This document shows, one piece after another, positions 1 to 8,805 of a stretch of 18,959 nt of DNA (position 1 is its first letter; the number at the start of each line of letters is the position of its first letter). Source of the DNA: CAVVVS01 sp963751355 (GTDB lineage: Bacteria; Bacteroidota; Ignavibacteria; Ignavibacteriales; Ignavibacteriaceae); NCBI GenBank assembly GCA_963751355.1, contig CAVVVS010000114.1, forward strand, positions 1-18,959. The letters run 5' to 3'. The notes beneath the pieces were generated by a model. The model worked only from the letters and a program-made list of their open reading frames with translations, searched no databases and was not told the DNA's origin. The position numbers were made by a program, and so were the translations under genes.

Positions 1-12
1 TTTAGATGTGAA

Positions 13-183
13 TTAAATCGAAGCCGGTTCCATTGCCATCTTACCTGTGTAAGGGATGCAACGGGTTAAATTTGTATCTGCATCATCAATAAGGTAATTC
101 AATCCATCTTTGATTTTTAGTATTACGGGCATTCTATAGTGAATAGGTTTAATAAATTTGTTTGGGCTAATTGTAATTAATAA
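13..183 (-). pseudogene. C-terminal remnant of an SRAP (YedK/HMCES-type) protein
   Basis: This stretch encodes about 55 residues that resemble the end of SOS-response-associated peptidases (SRAP family, which crosslink to abasic sites in single-stranded DNA). The visible match is SPNKFIKPIHYRMPVIL, the family's usual P-I-H-x-R-M-P-V-I-L motif with its conserved His, followed by a stretch like the family's L-L-x-P-Y-P-x-x-x-M-E-x-x-P-V-S region (here IPYTGKMAMEPASI and then a stop). The N-terminal catalytic Cys and most of the roughly 220-residue family length are absent. Codons upstream of about position 183 do not resemble SRAP and run into the end of the neighbouring gene. An open frame with a Met exists up to 297, but it overlaps the hydrolase/FGE gene and is probably not a real start. 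I read this as a gene relic. The family call rests on motif memory only. Confidence 0.5.
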
Positions 184-227
184 AGAAAAAATATTTTTAA
201 TATTATTAATAAGTAAACTGAATGTCA

Positions 228-268
228 GAAAAATTTCTTGATTAGATAAATTAAGAGAGAAATTTTTC
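228..268 (-). terminator. 11-bp inverted repeat just after the operon's last gene
   Basis: Positions 228-238 and 258-268 are perfect inverted complements (11 bp) around a 19-base loop, starting 8 bases past the stop codon of the hydrolase/FGE gene. The stem is AT-rich and no clear T-tract follows on the minus strand. It could be a weak terminator or a 3'-end stabilising hairpin. Confidence 0.35.
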
Positions 269-275
269 GATTTCA

Positions 276-2423
276 TTATAAAACATCCTTTACACATCTA
301 AAACCTATGGTCCCGGACCGATTTTCTCCAGGAGACATTAATAAATATTTACCGTGTTCATTAAGCTTGTATGCTTGCGGAAAATACCAATACGATCCCT
401 GAGGCTGATAATAAGAACCTCCCCTAAGAATTGCGGCTCTTGTATGTGCATCGACATATTCATCCGTCCATTGCCAAACATTACCAACCATATCCTCAAC
501 CCCAAATGGACTTTTACCTTGTGGGTGAGATTTGACAGAATCCGGACCTCTGAGTCCACTACTTGTATCTGGAATTGGCACATTAGAAACGTTCCATTCA
601 TTGCCCCAAGGATACAAACGTCCGTCTAATCCTTGAGCAGCATATTGCCACTCCCATTCGTGAGGTAATCGTTTACCCGCCCATTTTGCATACGCTCTTG
701 AATCTTCAATATCTACCCATGTAACAGGTTTGTTTCCCCAACCTTTAGGGTAAGTACCATTTATCCAGTCTTTAAGGAAATTAATAGTATCGAGAGGCAC
801 ATAATGAGTGGAATCAATAAAATGTTTAAATTCTGAATTAGTAACAGGATATTTATCAATAAAGAAGGCATGGATAGTTACTGCAAAATGATGATGTCTT
901 CTAGCTGATTTCTCACCAGGCAATTGGATATCTACACCGGGATTTTCTCCTCCTTCAATTTCAATTCCACCAACATTCATAACAAACCTAGCACCGGGGA
1001 TTTTAATCATCCCTACGGGATTTTTTTTCACTTTAGGAGTGGATTCAATATTGATTAATTGCTGAGGAATGGGTCTCCACTTGTTGCTGTAGTCAGACAA
1101 CTTTTTTTGGGTTAATTCGTGCATTTGAAATAAAAAACTTTGAAGATCCTTATTAAAGGAAGAATTATTTATTGCTAATATTGCAGCGTATCCATTTCTA
1201 TCAATAACAAATGACAGTAATTCATTGTCCCCATCGTGGATAGGAACAAGCTTATGTCCATGCCAAACATCATAATAAGATACACCTTCCTGATAAGGTA
1301 TTTTCATTTGATCACCTTCAACATCAAAGTCATTCCTATTAACTATTGTCCAGAGGGAACAGTCAGATCCTTCCCATTTACTAGCAAATACACCGTAATT
1401 AAACATTGGATAATGTGGTTGCCACCCCGTTCCAGTAAGTAGTTTATAAAAGTATCTTTCGATTTTAGAAATGACTTTAACTGTTTCTACAGCACGTGGA
1501 GTCATTTTGTTATAAATACCCCAAATATTTTCCCAAGCGACAAAACCCGCACCGTTAAAGAAAGCAAATTGTAAATCATTTGTATGATTATGAGCCCAAC
1601 GATCACACACATGCACCATATGCCTTGGCTCAATCCATTTCTGTTTACTTATGGCTGGGATAAACGGATAATCCCAATAACCCCATCCCATTTGATCATA
1701 TTCTAAATATTTATCGTCATTGTCCAACTCTGGTTCAATAACTAAGCCTTTTTTGCTTTCATCAAATACATCTCTCCAACGTTCACCTAAACCGCTTGTT
1801 ACATCACCATTAATACCATCTGCATTAACATATTTTAGAATTTTCGCAAATGCTTTCCAGTCTTCGTCAGGTTCTCTACGGGTTCCAATGTCCCACGGAT
1901 TATAAGGGAATAATACCTTAATTCCGCGTTTATGAAACTGAGCTACCATTTTTTTTACACCCGGTAACCCACCAGGCATGCAACGAATCCAGTCAAACTG
2001 ATTTCTATTGTCGATGCCTATGTTTGGATAAGTTGGCCAAATAAGAATACTATTTAAACCACCATACCTTGCAGTTATATCATTTAGATATTTATCTACC
2101 GTATACACATTTTTGTCCGGGTCATAAAAAGAACGTTCTTGAACCATCATTTGGGTTTGGATAAAATCATTTCTCACCCATTGAATCTCTTTATAATTAT
2201 AATTAGAATCTTTAAAAGCTAATTTAGTTTTTTCAATCTTTCTCCAATATTCGATTTGCTTTTGCCAACCGGTTATTTCTGTAGTATCATTGGGTCCATT
2301 AATTTGCTGTTGTGTTTCCGTAAGCCATACCCGTCCGTTCTGAGCTTCTGTTCTCGAATTAATTAGAATCATAACTATAAAAACTGTTATAAACATAACT
2401 CCTGACATCCGAATATTTTTCAT
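276..2423 (-). CDS. Secreted TIM-barrel hydrolase-like protein fused to a formylglycine-generating-enzyme-like (SUMF1/EgtB/PvdO) domain
   Basis: The 715-residue product starts with a signal peptide (residues 1 to about 27). Residues about 85-420 look like a glycosidase-type alpha/beta barrel: strands such as SILIWPTYPNIG and GIKVLFPYNPWD, and acids D207 (in GINGD) and E230/E232 (in VIEPE) at places typical of catalytic residues. I cannot assign a GH family. Residues about 468-715 are an FGE-sulfatase/SUMF1 fold: IPGARFVM, DKYPVTNSEFKHF, RLPHEWEWQYAAQG, YPWGNEW, MVGNVWQWTDEY, LRGGSYY and GTIGFRC. The copper-binding Cys pair of true formylglycine oxidases, expected just after RGGS, is replaced by YYQPQGSYWYF, and no sulfatase is nearby, so oxidase activity is unlikely. 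The ATG at 2423 has AAGGAT a few bases upstream. The gene lies 38 bases after ribokinase and closes the operon. Confidence 0.85.
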   Translation of the reverse strand: MKNIRMSGVMFITVFIVMILINSRTEAQNGRVWLTETQQQINGPNDTTEITGWQKQIEYWRKIEKTKLAFKDSNYNYKEIQWVRNDFIQTQMMVQERSFYDPDKNVYTVDKYLNDITARYGGLNSILIWPTYPNIGIDNRNQFDWIRCMPGGLPGVKKMVAQFHKRGIKVLFPYNPWDIGTRREPDEDWKAFAKILKYVNADGINGDVTSGLGERWRDVFDESKKGLVIEPELDNDDKYLEYDQMGWGYWDYPFIPAISKQKWIEPRHMVHVCDRWAHNHTNDLQFAFFNGAGFVAWENIWGIYNKMTPRAVETVKVISKIERYFYKLLTGTGWQPHYPMFNYGVFASKWEGSDCSLWTIVNRNDFDVEGDQMKIPYQEGVSYYDVWHGHKLVPIHDGDNELLSFVIDRNGYAAILAINNSSFNKDLQSFLFQMHELTQKKLSDYSNKWRPIPQQLINIESTPKVKKNPVGMIKIPGARFVMNVGGIEIEGGENPGVDIQLPGEKSARRHHHFAVTIHAFFIDKYPVTNSEFKHFIDSTHYVPLDTINFLKDWINGTYPKGWGNKPVTWVDIEDSRAYAKWAGKRLPHEWEWQYAAQGLDGRLYPWGNEWNVSNVPIPDTSSGLRGPDSVKSHPQGKSPFGVEDMVGNVWQWTDEYVDAHTRAAILRGGSYYQPQGSYWYFPQAYKLNEHGKYLLMSPGENRSGTIGFRCVKDVL

Positions 2424-2461
2424 AAATATCCTTATACTACAATTTTTAAATATTTAATTTT

Positions 2462-3382
2462 TTATTTTAATTTTAACATTTTGTGTATATCTTCTTTATA
2501 CGGAGCGGATGGTTGCGCCCCTAATTTGGTTACAGATAAAGCTGCGGCGGCATTTGCAAAATTTACGGAATCTTTGAGTCCCTTACCTTCTGAAAGAGCA
2601 ACAGCTAAAGTGCCGTTAAAAACATCTCCGGCGGCGGTAGAATCAACAGCCTTAACCTTATATGAGGGCAAAAGCCCTTTGTAAGTATTACTGAAGACAA
2701 AGGCGCCTTTAGATCCCAGAGTTATAATAACCGTACTAATACCCTTTCCCATCAGGACCTTAGCTGCTCTTTCCGCATCTTCTTCGTTTTTAACCGATAC
2801 ACTCGTAAGTATTTCTGCTTCTGTTTCATTAGGGGTTATAATTGAAATTTTTTTCAGAAGGCTGTCGCTTAAATTTTGAGCGGGTGCCGGATTCAAAATT
2901 ACCCTTACATTATTTTCGACAGCAATTTGAGCAGCAGATTCGATAGTTTCTAAAGGAATTTCCAACTGCATCAACAAAATATCCGCATCACAAATAACGT
3001 TTCGTATATTATAAATATCTCCGGGTGAAAGGTTTGCATTTGCACCCGAAGAAACGGCAATACTGTTTTCCCCTTCTTCATCTACAAAAATTAATGCTAC
3101 TCCTGATGGTTCTTCTAAATCTCTAATTATGTTTGCAACATTTAATCCATCAGCAATAAAACCATTGATGGAGGAGTCACCAAACATATCAGAACCTACC
3201 CTGCTTATAAAATTTACTTTACCCCCCGCTCTAGCTGCAGCAACTGCCTGGTTAGCCCCTTTACCGCCTGAAGCAATGGTAAATTTCCCTCCAATAACAG
3301 TTTCGCCTGTCTTAGGTATTTTTTTTAACTTAATTATCATATCTGTATTTGAACTACCTACAACAACAATTTGAGCAGACAT
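2462..3382 (-). CDS. rbsK: Ribokinase (PfkB family)
   Basis: A cytoplasmic sugar kinase of 306 residues, the usual ribokinase length. It uses ATP to phosphorylate D-ribose or a related sugar. The N-terminal motif GGKGANQAVAAARAGG (about residues 39-54) is the PfkB signature 1. The C-terminal DSTAAGDVFNG carries the anion hole and the catalytic Asp of signature 2 (usually DTxGAGD). NPAPA and ITPNETEAE are also ribokinase hallmarks. The start is ATG at 3382, with AGGAG about 10 bases upstream. It is downstream of the GRP-family sugar transporter, which fits uptake followed by phosphorylation of a monosaccharide. PfkB kinases vary in sugar choice, so ribose specificity is likely but not proven; a galactose-derived or other pentose substrate is possible given the GH27 neighbour. 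Confidence 0.9.
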   Translation of the reverse strand: MSAQIVVVGSSNTDMIIKLKKIPKTGETVIGGKFTIASGGKGANQAVAAARAGGKVNFISRVGSDMFGDSSINGFIADGLNVANIIRDLEEPSGVALIFVDEEGENSIAVSSGANANLSPGDIYNIRNVICDADILLMQLEIPLETIESAAQIAVENNVRVILNPAPAQNLSDSLLKKISIITPNETEAEILTSVSVKNEEDAERAAKVLMGKGISTVIITLGSKGAFVFSNTYKGLLPSYKVKAVDSTAAGDVFNGTLAVALSEGKGLKDSVNFANAAAALSVTKLGAQPSAPYKEDIHKMLKLK

Positions 3383-3434
3383 TAGATTATAACTCCTATT
3401 ATATTATGAATAACTTCTAAAGAAAATATGACCT

Positions 3435-4451
3435 CTATGCGAACCTAGAGATAATTATCAACCAGAGACCAACTATGAAGAATATAAACATCAAAGCTAA
3501 TAATTTGTTAGTCCCGACGGGTGGATTTTTAAATTCCTTCCAGATAAAAACTCCCCATAATGCAGCTATCAAGGTAGCTCCCTGACCTAATCCGTATGAA
3601 ATGGCAAAGCCTGCAGGACCCGATGCAATGATGCTGAAGGACATGCCAAGACTCCATATTACCCCTCCTAAAATTCCTATAGAATGAAGTTTTAGATTTC
3701 CTTTTTTGAAGTAATCAGAATACTTAACCGGTTCTCCATCAAAGGGTTTCGTCATCAAGATACTGTTCCAAATAAAATTTGATAAAAATAGTCCTGAAGA
3801 AAAAATTACAACTGCACTATAAGGACTAAGTTTTCCCGACTCAAGAGTTACAAAGTTGTCCGACATTGAAGCTGCAACGAACCTATAAAAGAATCCCATC
3901 AACAGACCGGCAAGGATTGCAATGAAGAGTCCTTTTGATGAACTTTTTTTATTGTGTCCTTTAAGTTTTCGATATGCCACAGCATCAACAAGAATTGCAA
4001 ACACAACAGCAGCAACTCCTATAAAAAGAATTATCGGGTTACCAACTGGCGAACCAACATAATTAGTGATTACACCTAAAGACAATGCTAAACCAACGCC
4101 TACAGGAAAAGCAACCGACATACCTGCTATATCAATTGCAACTACCAGCAAAATATTGGATAAATTAAAAATGATTCCACCAAAAAACGCCGACCAAACA
4201 TTTGATATGTCAGCTTGCTTTAAGTCAATAAGAAAACCTCGTCCTTCACTGCCAAAACTACCTGCTGTAAAAGCAAGTACAAGGGCAAGAAGTAACACAC
4301 CAATCGAATAATCCCAATAAAATAATTGAAATCTCCATTCCTTACTTGCCAATTTCTGAGTGTTTGCCCACGATCCCCAGCAAAGCATAGTAACAAAACA
4401 CAATATAACTGCAACCGAATATGACTGGATAATTAACAATTTTGACCTCAC
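3435..4451 (-). CDS. GRP-type (glucose/ribose porter, DMT superfamily) sugar transporter
   Basis: A 338-residue inner-membrane protein with about ten hydrophobic helices. Features seen are the N-terminal TMLCWGSWANTQKL, then FYWDYSIGVLL, the Gly-rich IAGMSVAFPVGVGLALSLGV and FAISYGLGQGATLIAALWGVFIWKEF near the end. These match the GRP sugar uptake family, related to RhaT. It probably imports a monosaccharide by proton symport or facilitated diffusion. The start appears to be GTG at 4451, 4 bases after the GH27 stop, so the two are probably translationally coupled; no clear Shine-Dalgarno is seen. Ribokinase follows 52 bases downstream. The likely substrate is ribose or another simple sugar released by the exported enzymes, but specificity cannot be read from the sequence. 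Confidence 0.82.
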   Translation of the reverse strand: MRSKLLIIQSYSVAVILCFVTMLCWGSWANTQKLASKEWRFQLFYWDYSIGVLLLALVLAFTAGSFGSEGRGFLIDLKQADISNVWSAFFGGIIFNLSNILLVVAIDIAGMSVAFPVGVGLALSLGVITNYVGSPVGNPIILFIGVAAVVFAILVDAVAYRKLKGHNKKSSSKGLFIAILAGLLMGFFYRFVAASMSDNFVTLESGKLSPYSAVVIFSSGLFLSNFIWNSILMTKPFDGEPVKYSDYFKKGNLKLHSIGILGGVIWSLGMSFSIIASGPAGFAISYGLGQGATLIAALWGVFIWKEFKNPPVGTNKLLALMFIFFIVGLWLIIISRFA

Positions 4452-4455
4452 TAAA

Positions 4456-5661
4456 TTAATTTTTTTGTATTAGTCTAAGAAGCACAACATCATGTGATGG
4501 AATTGTGGCTTCAAATTTCTTTTCTGTTGTACCTTTTTCTTTGTGCTGCCATAAATCTCTTATAGTATATTTGTTTTTCTTAAAGTTCATCTCCCTTTTG
4601 AAAAGTGAATCCACTATACTATTATGATTCCATGAAAAATCTACTTTTTCATTTTTGAGACCACGATTTAAAAAGCAAATTGCCCAATCTCCATTCATCA
4701 ATGGCTTCACCCATATGTCGAGTCCATTTTGGGAAGAATATTTAAATCCTTCTATTCCAAGTGTATCCTGGTCTACCGCTATTACTTCTTTATTTGTTAA
4801 TATTTCTCTCGTTTCTTTACTCATGTGGAATAAATCATTGCCCGCTATTAGAGGAGCCGCCAGCATACACCACATTGAAAAATGAGCGCGATCTTCATTT
4901 TCAGACATCCCATTCCCTACTTCAAGCATATCCGGATCATTCCAATGATCGGGTCCTGCATATTTACGAAGGCCTTTCTGCAAATCGATAATGCGTAGCA
5001 CTCCAAGTGCATTCCAACCATTATGAATTTCAAGAGTATCGAATGCAGCATAAATATCACCGGTTGTACGCCATAAATGTCCAATATCTTTGCCCCATTC
5101 CCAGGGTTTATGATCGCCACCTTCACATAAACTAAAAACAATGGGGCGCCCAGCGGAATAAAGTGCATTGCGCATTGTCAAGTAAACGCCATGTGCATTT
5201 AGGAAATCGGTAAAGCAAAAATCATCTTTAAGATAATCTACACCCCACTTTGCATATGTTAATGCATCTTGATACTCATAGCCTCGAGAGCCAGGTTTCC
5301 CCGCACAAGTCCGCCAGCCTGCATCAGTATAAATACCAAATTTTAATCCCAACGAATGAATATAATCTCCGAGGGCTTTCATACCGGACGGGAACCTTGT
5401 GGGATCGGGATGAATAAATCCAAGACTATCTCGCTGCCCCTGCCAGCAGTCATCTATAATTATGTATTTATATCCAGCATCTTTCATTCCGCTAGAGACC
5501 ATGGCTTCCGCCGCTTTACGAATTAATTTTTCATTAACATCACATCTAAATCTATTCCAACTATTCCAACCCATAGGCGGTGTTTTTGCAAGACCATTGA
5601 ATTTTTGAGGGTAAATTGTGACACACATAAATAGTGCAACAAGGAGGATCGTTTTTTTCAT
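4456..5661 (-). CDS. GH27 alpha-galactosidase (melibiase), exported
   Basis: Hydrolyses terminal alpha-1,6-linked (or related) galactose from oligo- or polysaccharides. The 401-residue product has an N-terminal signal peptide (MKKTILLVALFMCVTIYP) and then the GH27 opening TPPMGWNSWNRF. Other family motifs are YIIIDDCWQ, RFPSGMKALGDYIH, KFGIYTDAG, VDYLKDDFC with nucleophile D147, WNDPDMLEVGNG with acid/base D244, and SMWCMLAAPLIAGNDL. The C-terminal 110 residues form the usual beta-sandwich. The residue before the nucleophile is Asp, where most members have Tyr or Phe. I chose ATG at 5661, with AAGGAA upstream, over an in-frame TTG two codons earlier. It begins 2 bases after the stop of the short DUF4434 gene, so the pair is tightly coupled. 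Some GH27 members act on beta-L-arabinopyranosides, so substrate is not certain. Confidence 0.93.
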   Translation of the reverse strand: MKKTILLVALFMCVTIYPQKFNGLAKTPPMGWNSWNRFRCDVNEKLIRKAAEAMVSSGMKDAGYKYIIIDDCWQGQRDSLGFIHPDPTRFPSGMKALGDYIHSLGLKFGIYTDAGWRTCAGKPGSRGYEYQDALTYAKWGVDYLKDDFCFTDFLNAHGVYLTMRNALYSAGRPIVFSLCEGGDHKPWEWGKDIGHLWRTTGDIYAAFDTLEIHNGWNALGVLRIIDLQKGLRKYAGPDHWNDPDMLEVGNGMSENEDRAHFSMWCMLAAPLIAGNDLFHMSKETREILTNKEVIAVDQDTLGIEGFKYSSQNGLDIWVKPLMNGDWAICFLNRGLKNEKVDFSWNHNSIVDSLFKREMNFKKNKYTIRDLWQHKEKGTTEKKFEATIPSHDVVLLRLIQKN

Positions 5662-5663
5662 AT

Positions 5664-7025
5664 TCAATTCCTTCGTGAAGAAGTAGTAATTGTTATTTGT
5701 TTAGTAAAGAGAGAGACATTATTTGCAAAATCATAGGCTTTCACTTGATAAGAATAAGTCGTTTTTGGAACTAAACCAGTATCGGTAAAGCTAGTAAGAG
5801 GTGCAATTATTTCTTCGTCCTTTCTTGGAACTTGTATTTTACAAATCATTTCTCGATTGCGATACACATAATAACCACATATACCTATATTATCATTAGA
5901 TACATCCCATTTCAATAAAATATTGCCATTTGGCTGAGGTACAGCGGTAAAGGCCTGAGGTGTAGTTGGCGGTGAAGTCTCTAAAGAGCCGGCATTAAGA
6001 TAACCTATGTATGTTTTTTGAAATCCAGGATCAATATTATTAGGGCTATAATAATGGCAGTATGCAAATGTAATATAATTATCTACATAGGGCTGTTCTA
6101 TTTTTAGTTGTGAAATAAATCGATCCATAGTAGCAGAAATGTAATGGTTTTGGTATACTTCAAAAGTCTCAACATCAGACCACATTAACAGTCCTGGTTT
6201 TGTATTTACTGCCTTTCTTAATGCAGAAAACCATGTAGCAACTTCATTTAACTTTAGACCCCCAGCTCCGACACAATCCTGCGGACAAAAAATATCTCCC
6301 TTAGTGGTATGTATTCCAGCAAAAACATTTTCCCACATTTTTTCATAAGCTTCGGGAGTACCAAGATTAGAATTCATAAAGGGACACCACATAAATGGCA
6401 GCTTTTCATTTGTGGCTTTTAGATGATCCAATTGTATGTTCATTGCATGAATCAGTACATTCTGCTGTACCAGAGAAAGATCTACATTAGCAACTTCATA
6501 TGCCCAGTACCATCCGTAAAATGCTGCGGGATATTTATTTTTATATTTTGTCCAAACTTCATCGGCAACTTTATTGTCAAATTCCATTTGATTATAAAGC
6601 CATGTCGAGTCAATACCCGGTGCTTGCCACCATTTTTCATTCATCCCTATACCGATGAATACTTTTATGCCGGCAGCTTCAGCGTTTCTCAGGCAAACAT
6701 CCACCATATCATGGCCATTAACATGACGACTCAAAGTGGTGTTGGGAAGATTTGAAGGATAAAGGGTTAAAGTTTTCCCGTTATCACGGCTTTCAGCAAC
6801 AGGTCCAATAACAAGATAATGCATACCTGCTTCTTTCATTGCAGAAAATTCTTGCTGCCATCTTGCATCTGTCCATGAGCCGCAAAGTTGTGCCTGCACA
6901 AATGACCCGTCTGCAGAGGGCCTTTCTTTGTTTGTAAGGCTGTCTTGGTCAAATGCCGCAGCATAAAAATTATTTAATGTGCAGCAAATGACTGCTATGT
7001 TTAGTATTATGTTTTTAATTTTCAT
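5664..7025 (-). CDS. Exported DUF4434 TIM-barrel protein with one Fn3 domain (short form)
   Basis: The 453-residue product has a signal peptide (about residues 1-25), a barrel of about 310 residues, and one fibronectin type III domain (PQAFTAVPQPNGNILLKW to the end). The barrel resembles DUF4434, a glycosidase-like family without assigned activity. It carries DGSFVQAQLCGSWTDARWQQ, FYGWYWAYEV, PFMWCPFMNS, DIFCPQDCVGAGGLKLNEV and WSDVETF, shared almost word for word with three paralogues in the window. The Glu in WAYEV and the Glu in DVETF sit where clan GH-A enzymes keep their acid/base and nucleophile; that is inference. Unlike the paralogues it lacks a discoidin domain and a T9SS tail, so it probably stays in the periplasm. 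I prefer ATG at 7025 over an upstream TTG at 7034. It is coupled to the GH27 gene. Confidence 0.85.
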   Translation of the reverse strand: MKIKNIILNIAVICCTLNNFYAAAFDQDSLTNKERPSADGSFVQAQLCGSWTDARWQQEFSAMKEAGMHYLVIGPVAESRDNGKTLTLYPSNLPNTTLSRHVNGHDMVDVCLRNAEAAGIKVFIGIGMNEKWWQAPGIDSTWLYNQMEFDNKVADEVWTKYKNKYPAAFYGWYWAYEVANVDLSLVQQNVLIHAMNIQLDHLKATNEKLPFMWCPFMNSNLGTPEAYEKMWENVFAGIHTTKGDIFCPQDCVGAGGLKLNEVATWFSALRKAVNTKPGLLMWSDVETFEVYQNHYISATMDRFISQLKIEQPYVDNYITFAYCHYYSPNNIDPGFQKTYIGYLNAGSLETSPPTTPQAFTAVPQPNGNILLKWDVSNDNIGICGYYVYRNREMICKIQVPRKDEEIIAPLTSFTDTGLVPKTTYSYQVKAYDFANNVSLFTKQITITTSSRRN

Positions 7026-7122
7026 AATCGTCAATATTAATTTTGTTCTGGAAGAATTTTTATAAAAACATCTTGGTCCGATCAGAATGCCATTTAGAAT
7101 GTTTATGCTTAAACAATTTTTT

Positions 7123-8796
7123 TTATAGTACCAGTTTTAAAAGACTGCCTCCTTTACCGTATGGCTCTGAACAAGAAACGACCCGACTATTATTTCTGCA
7201 TATAACTTTTTCCCGGACATTTTTTTCATTATATATTTTTACCGGTATTTTATAATTAAGTAACAACAGCCTGCCGTCCGGCTGATCAATGATACCGACC
7301 TTATCACCTGATCCTTTTATTATATTACTATAAATGGGCTTGCTCTTTTTGCCGAAGCAATTAAGCGCGACAACCCTGATGACATAGTCATTTTTATACG
7401 AAAGGTTGAACGGCTTTAATAAAGTATCGGCATAATAAATTGTTTTTATCAGCACGGAGTCCATCTCATCAGTTTTCGCATGCAGATAAAAATCAGATAA
7501 TGTAGAAATGGTCTTAATTACTTTACCAGTTACTTCATCTATAAACGATATCTGGTAGCAGTAAACCATATCTTTATCTTTTGCCTGTGTAAATTGGATT
7601 GTATATTTCTGGTTGTATTTAGGATTTTTAAGCACCTCTTTGACCGATGCACCCTTGGGAAACACCGGCGCAGAATTTCCAAATACCTCTGCTTCACGTT
7701 CAGGTGTATAATACAATAAATTGGACTTGTCTTCTTTTGACGCAGGAATAAGCCATGGTTGTTTGATTACTTCATGATTTGCAAAATCAAGCCTGGTTAT
7801 CTTGACGTTACCATTTTTATCAACTTCCACAAAACTACCCTGCGAAGTTTTTTGTGCGTCTGCAGTTTCAAAGCCGTTTTCAACATCAATAAATCTGTTA
7901 CCGTTATCATCGTCTGTCGGATGATTAGAACAATAAAAAGTTGAACCCAAGCCAATTGTAGTGAAATCACCCTGCCAGATGCTTCTTTCATCCTGCTCGG
8001 GAAAATGAAGATGGCCGCAGAAGAAAATAACCTGCGGATAATTCTTAAAGACATCATAAAGGTCTCTGCCGTTCCAGTAACCGCCTTCGTTGCTTCCTAA
8101 ATTGGTGCCTGTAATATTAGGATGAGAAGTAACAAAAATAGGCCTGCCGGGTCGTTTGGAAGCGGCTTCAGCCAGCTGCTGTTTTAGCCATTCAATATCA
8201 CTTTTTGCATATTTTACTCCGCCGTCATACTGCGCACAATAAATTGTCATAAAGTCAAATCCATTTACAACGGTATGGTAGTTGCCTGCTTTTATTTCCG
8301 CATCCGTAGCGCCGGTATATACTTCGTTACCGAAAACATCTCTGAATAAATACCCGCCATTCCAGGGCGCATTCTGGAGCTGGTGATTATAATAATCATG
8401 ATTTCCGATAGCCCAAACAGCTCTAGTTTTCGACAGATCAATTTTACTACTGTCTATTATACGTTTAAGCTCAATAACCTGGGCATGTGTGCCGTAGTCG
8501 GTTATATCTCCCGCGATAAGCAGTACATCCAATTTATCGTCTGCTATTTTTTTCAATTGCTTAAGAGCGCTAAGCAGCTTTTTTGAAGAGACACCATTCT
8601 TCCATTGAATATGAGTATCGGAAATAGCCGCAAATCTTAATACTACATGTTTTTTATCAAAATGGACCGCAGGAAGAGATGAATGTTTTGTATCAGACAA
8701 TCCTGCAAACGATATGGACGATGGGATAAAGAATAAGACTAAAATAAAGACAAGTGCTTTAGCTGTTAATTTTTGCAACGAATATTTTCCTTTCAA
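7123..8796 (-). CDS. Exported calcineurin-like metallophosphoesterase with C-terminal extension
   Basis: The 557-residue protein has an N-terminal hydrophobic export signal (about residues 10-31). Residues 50-285 carry the full metal-binding set of the calcineurin-like family: AAISDTHI (D60, H62), LLIAGDITDYG (D97), WAIGNHDYY (N132, H133), VTSHPN (H225) and FFCGHLHFPEQ (H262, H264), so a dinuclear phosphoesterase is expected. Residues about 375-490 look like an Fn3-type beta domain and the last 60 are unassigned. No ATG is available at the 5' end: the start must be TTG at 8796 or, better matched to an AAAGGA site, TTG at 8778. It begins 9 bases after the 713-residue gene. The natural phosphoester is unknown; context suggests a phosphorylated glycan or a released sugar phosphate. 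It looks richer in G and C than its neighbours. Confidence 0.88.
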   Translation of the reverse strand: MKGKYSLQKLTAKALVFILVLFFIPSSISFAGLSDTKHSSLPAVHFDKKHVVLRFAAISDTHIQWKNGVSSKKLLSALKQLKKIADDKLDVLLIAGDITDYGTHAQVIELKRIIDSSKIDLSKTRAVWAIGNHDYYNHQLQNAPWNGGYLFRDVFGNEVYTGATDAEIKAGNYHTVVNGFDFMTIYCAQYDGGVKYAKSDIEWLKQQLAEAASKRPGRPIFVTSHPNITGTNLGSNEGGYWNGRDLYDVFKNYPQVIFFCGHLHFPEQDERSIWQGDFTTIGLGSTFYCSNHPTDDDNGNRFIDVENGFETADAQKTSQGSFVEVDKNGNVKITRLDFANHEVIKQPWLIPASKEDKSNLLYYTPEREAEVFGNSAPVFPKGASVKEVLKNPKYNQKYTIQFTQAKDKDMVYCYQISFIDEVTGKVIKTISTLSDFYLHAKTDEMDSVLIKTIYYADTLLKPFNLSYKNDYVIRVVALNCFGKKSKPIYSNIIKGSGDKVGIIDQPDGRLLLLNYKIPVKIYNEKNVREKVICRNNSRVVSCSEPYGKGGSLLKLVL

Positions 8797-8805
8797 ATCA
8801 AATTT

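Noticed and set aside
184..297. N-terminal part of the open frame that leads into the SRAP remnant
   Set aside because: It overlaps the end of the hydrolase/FGE gene and shows no family resemblance, so it is not claimed as part of a real gene.
354..629. Plus-strand open frames opposite the large genes (also near 2481, 3129, 6423, 11760 and 13488)
   Set aside because: They lie wholly opposite strong minus-strand genes, have no domain-like content and no start signals, so they are antisense shadows.
5661..5667. TTG start of the GH27 gene overlapping the upstream stop
   Set aside because: The ATG two codons inside has a better-placed AAGGAA site and gives a normal signal peptide.
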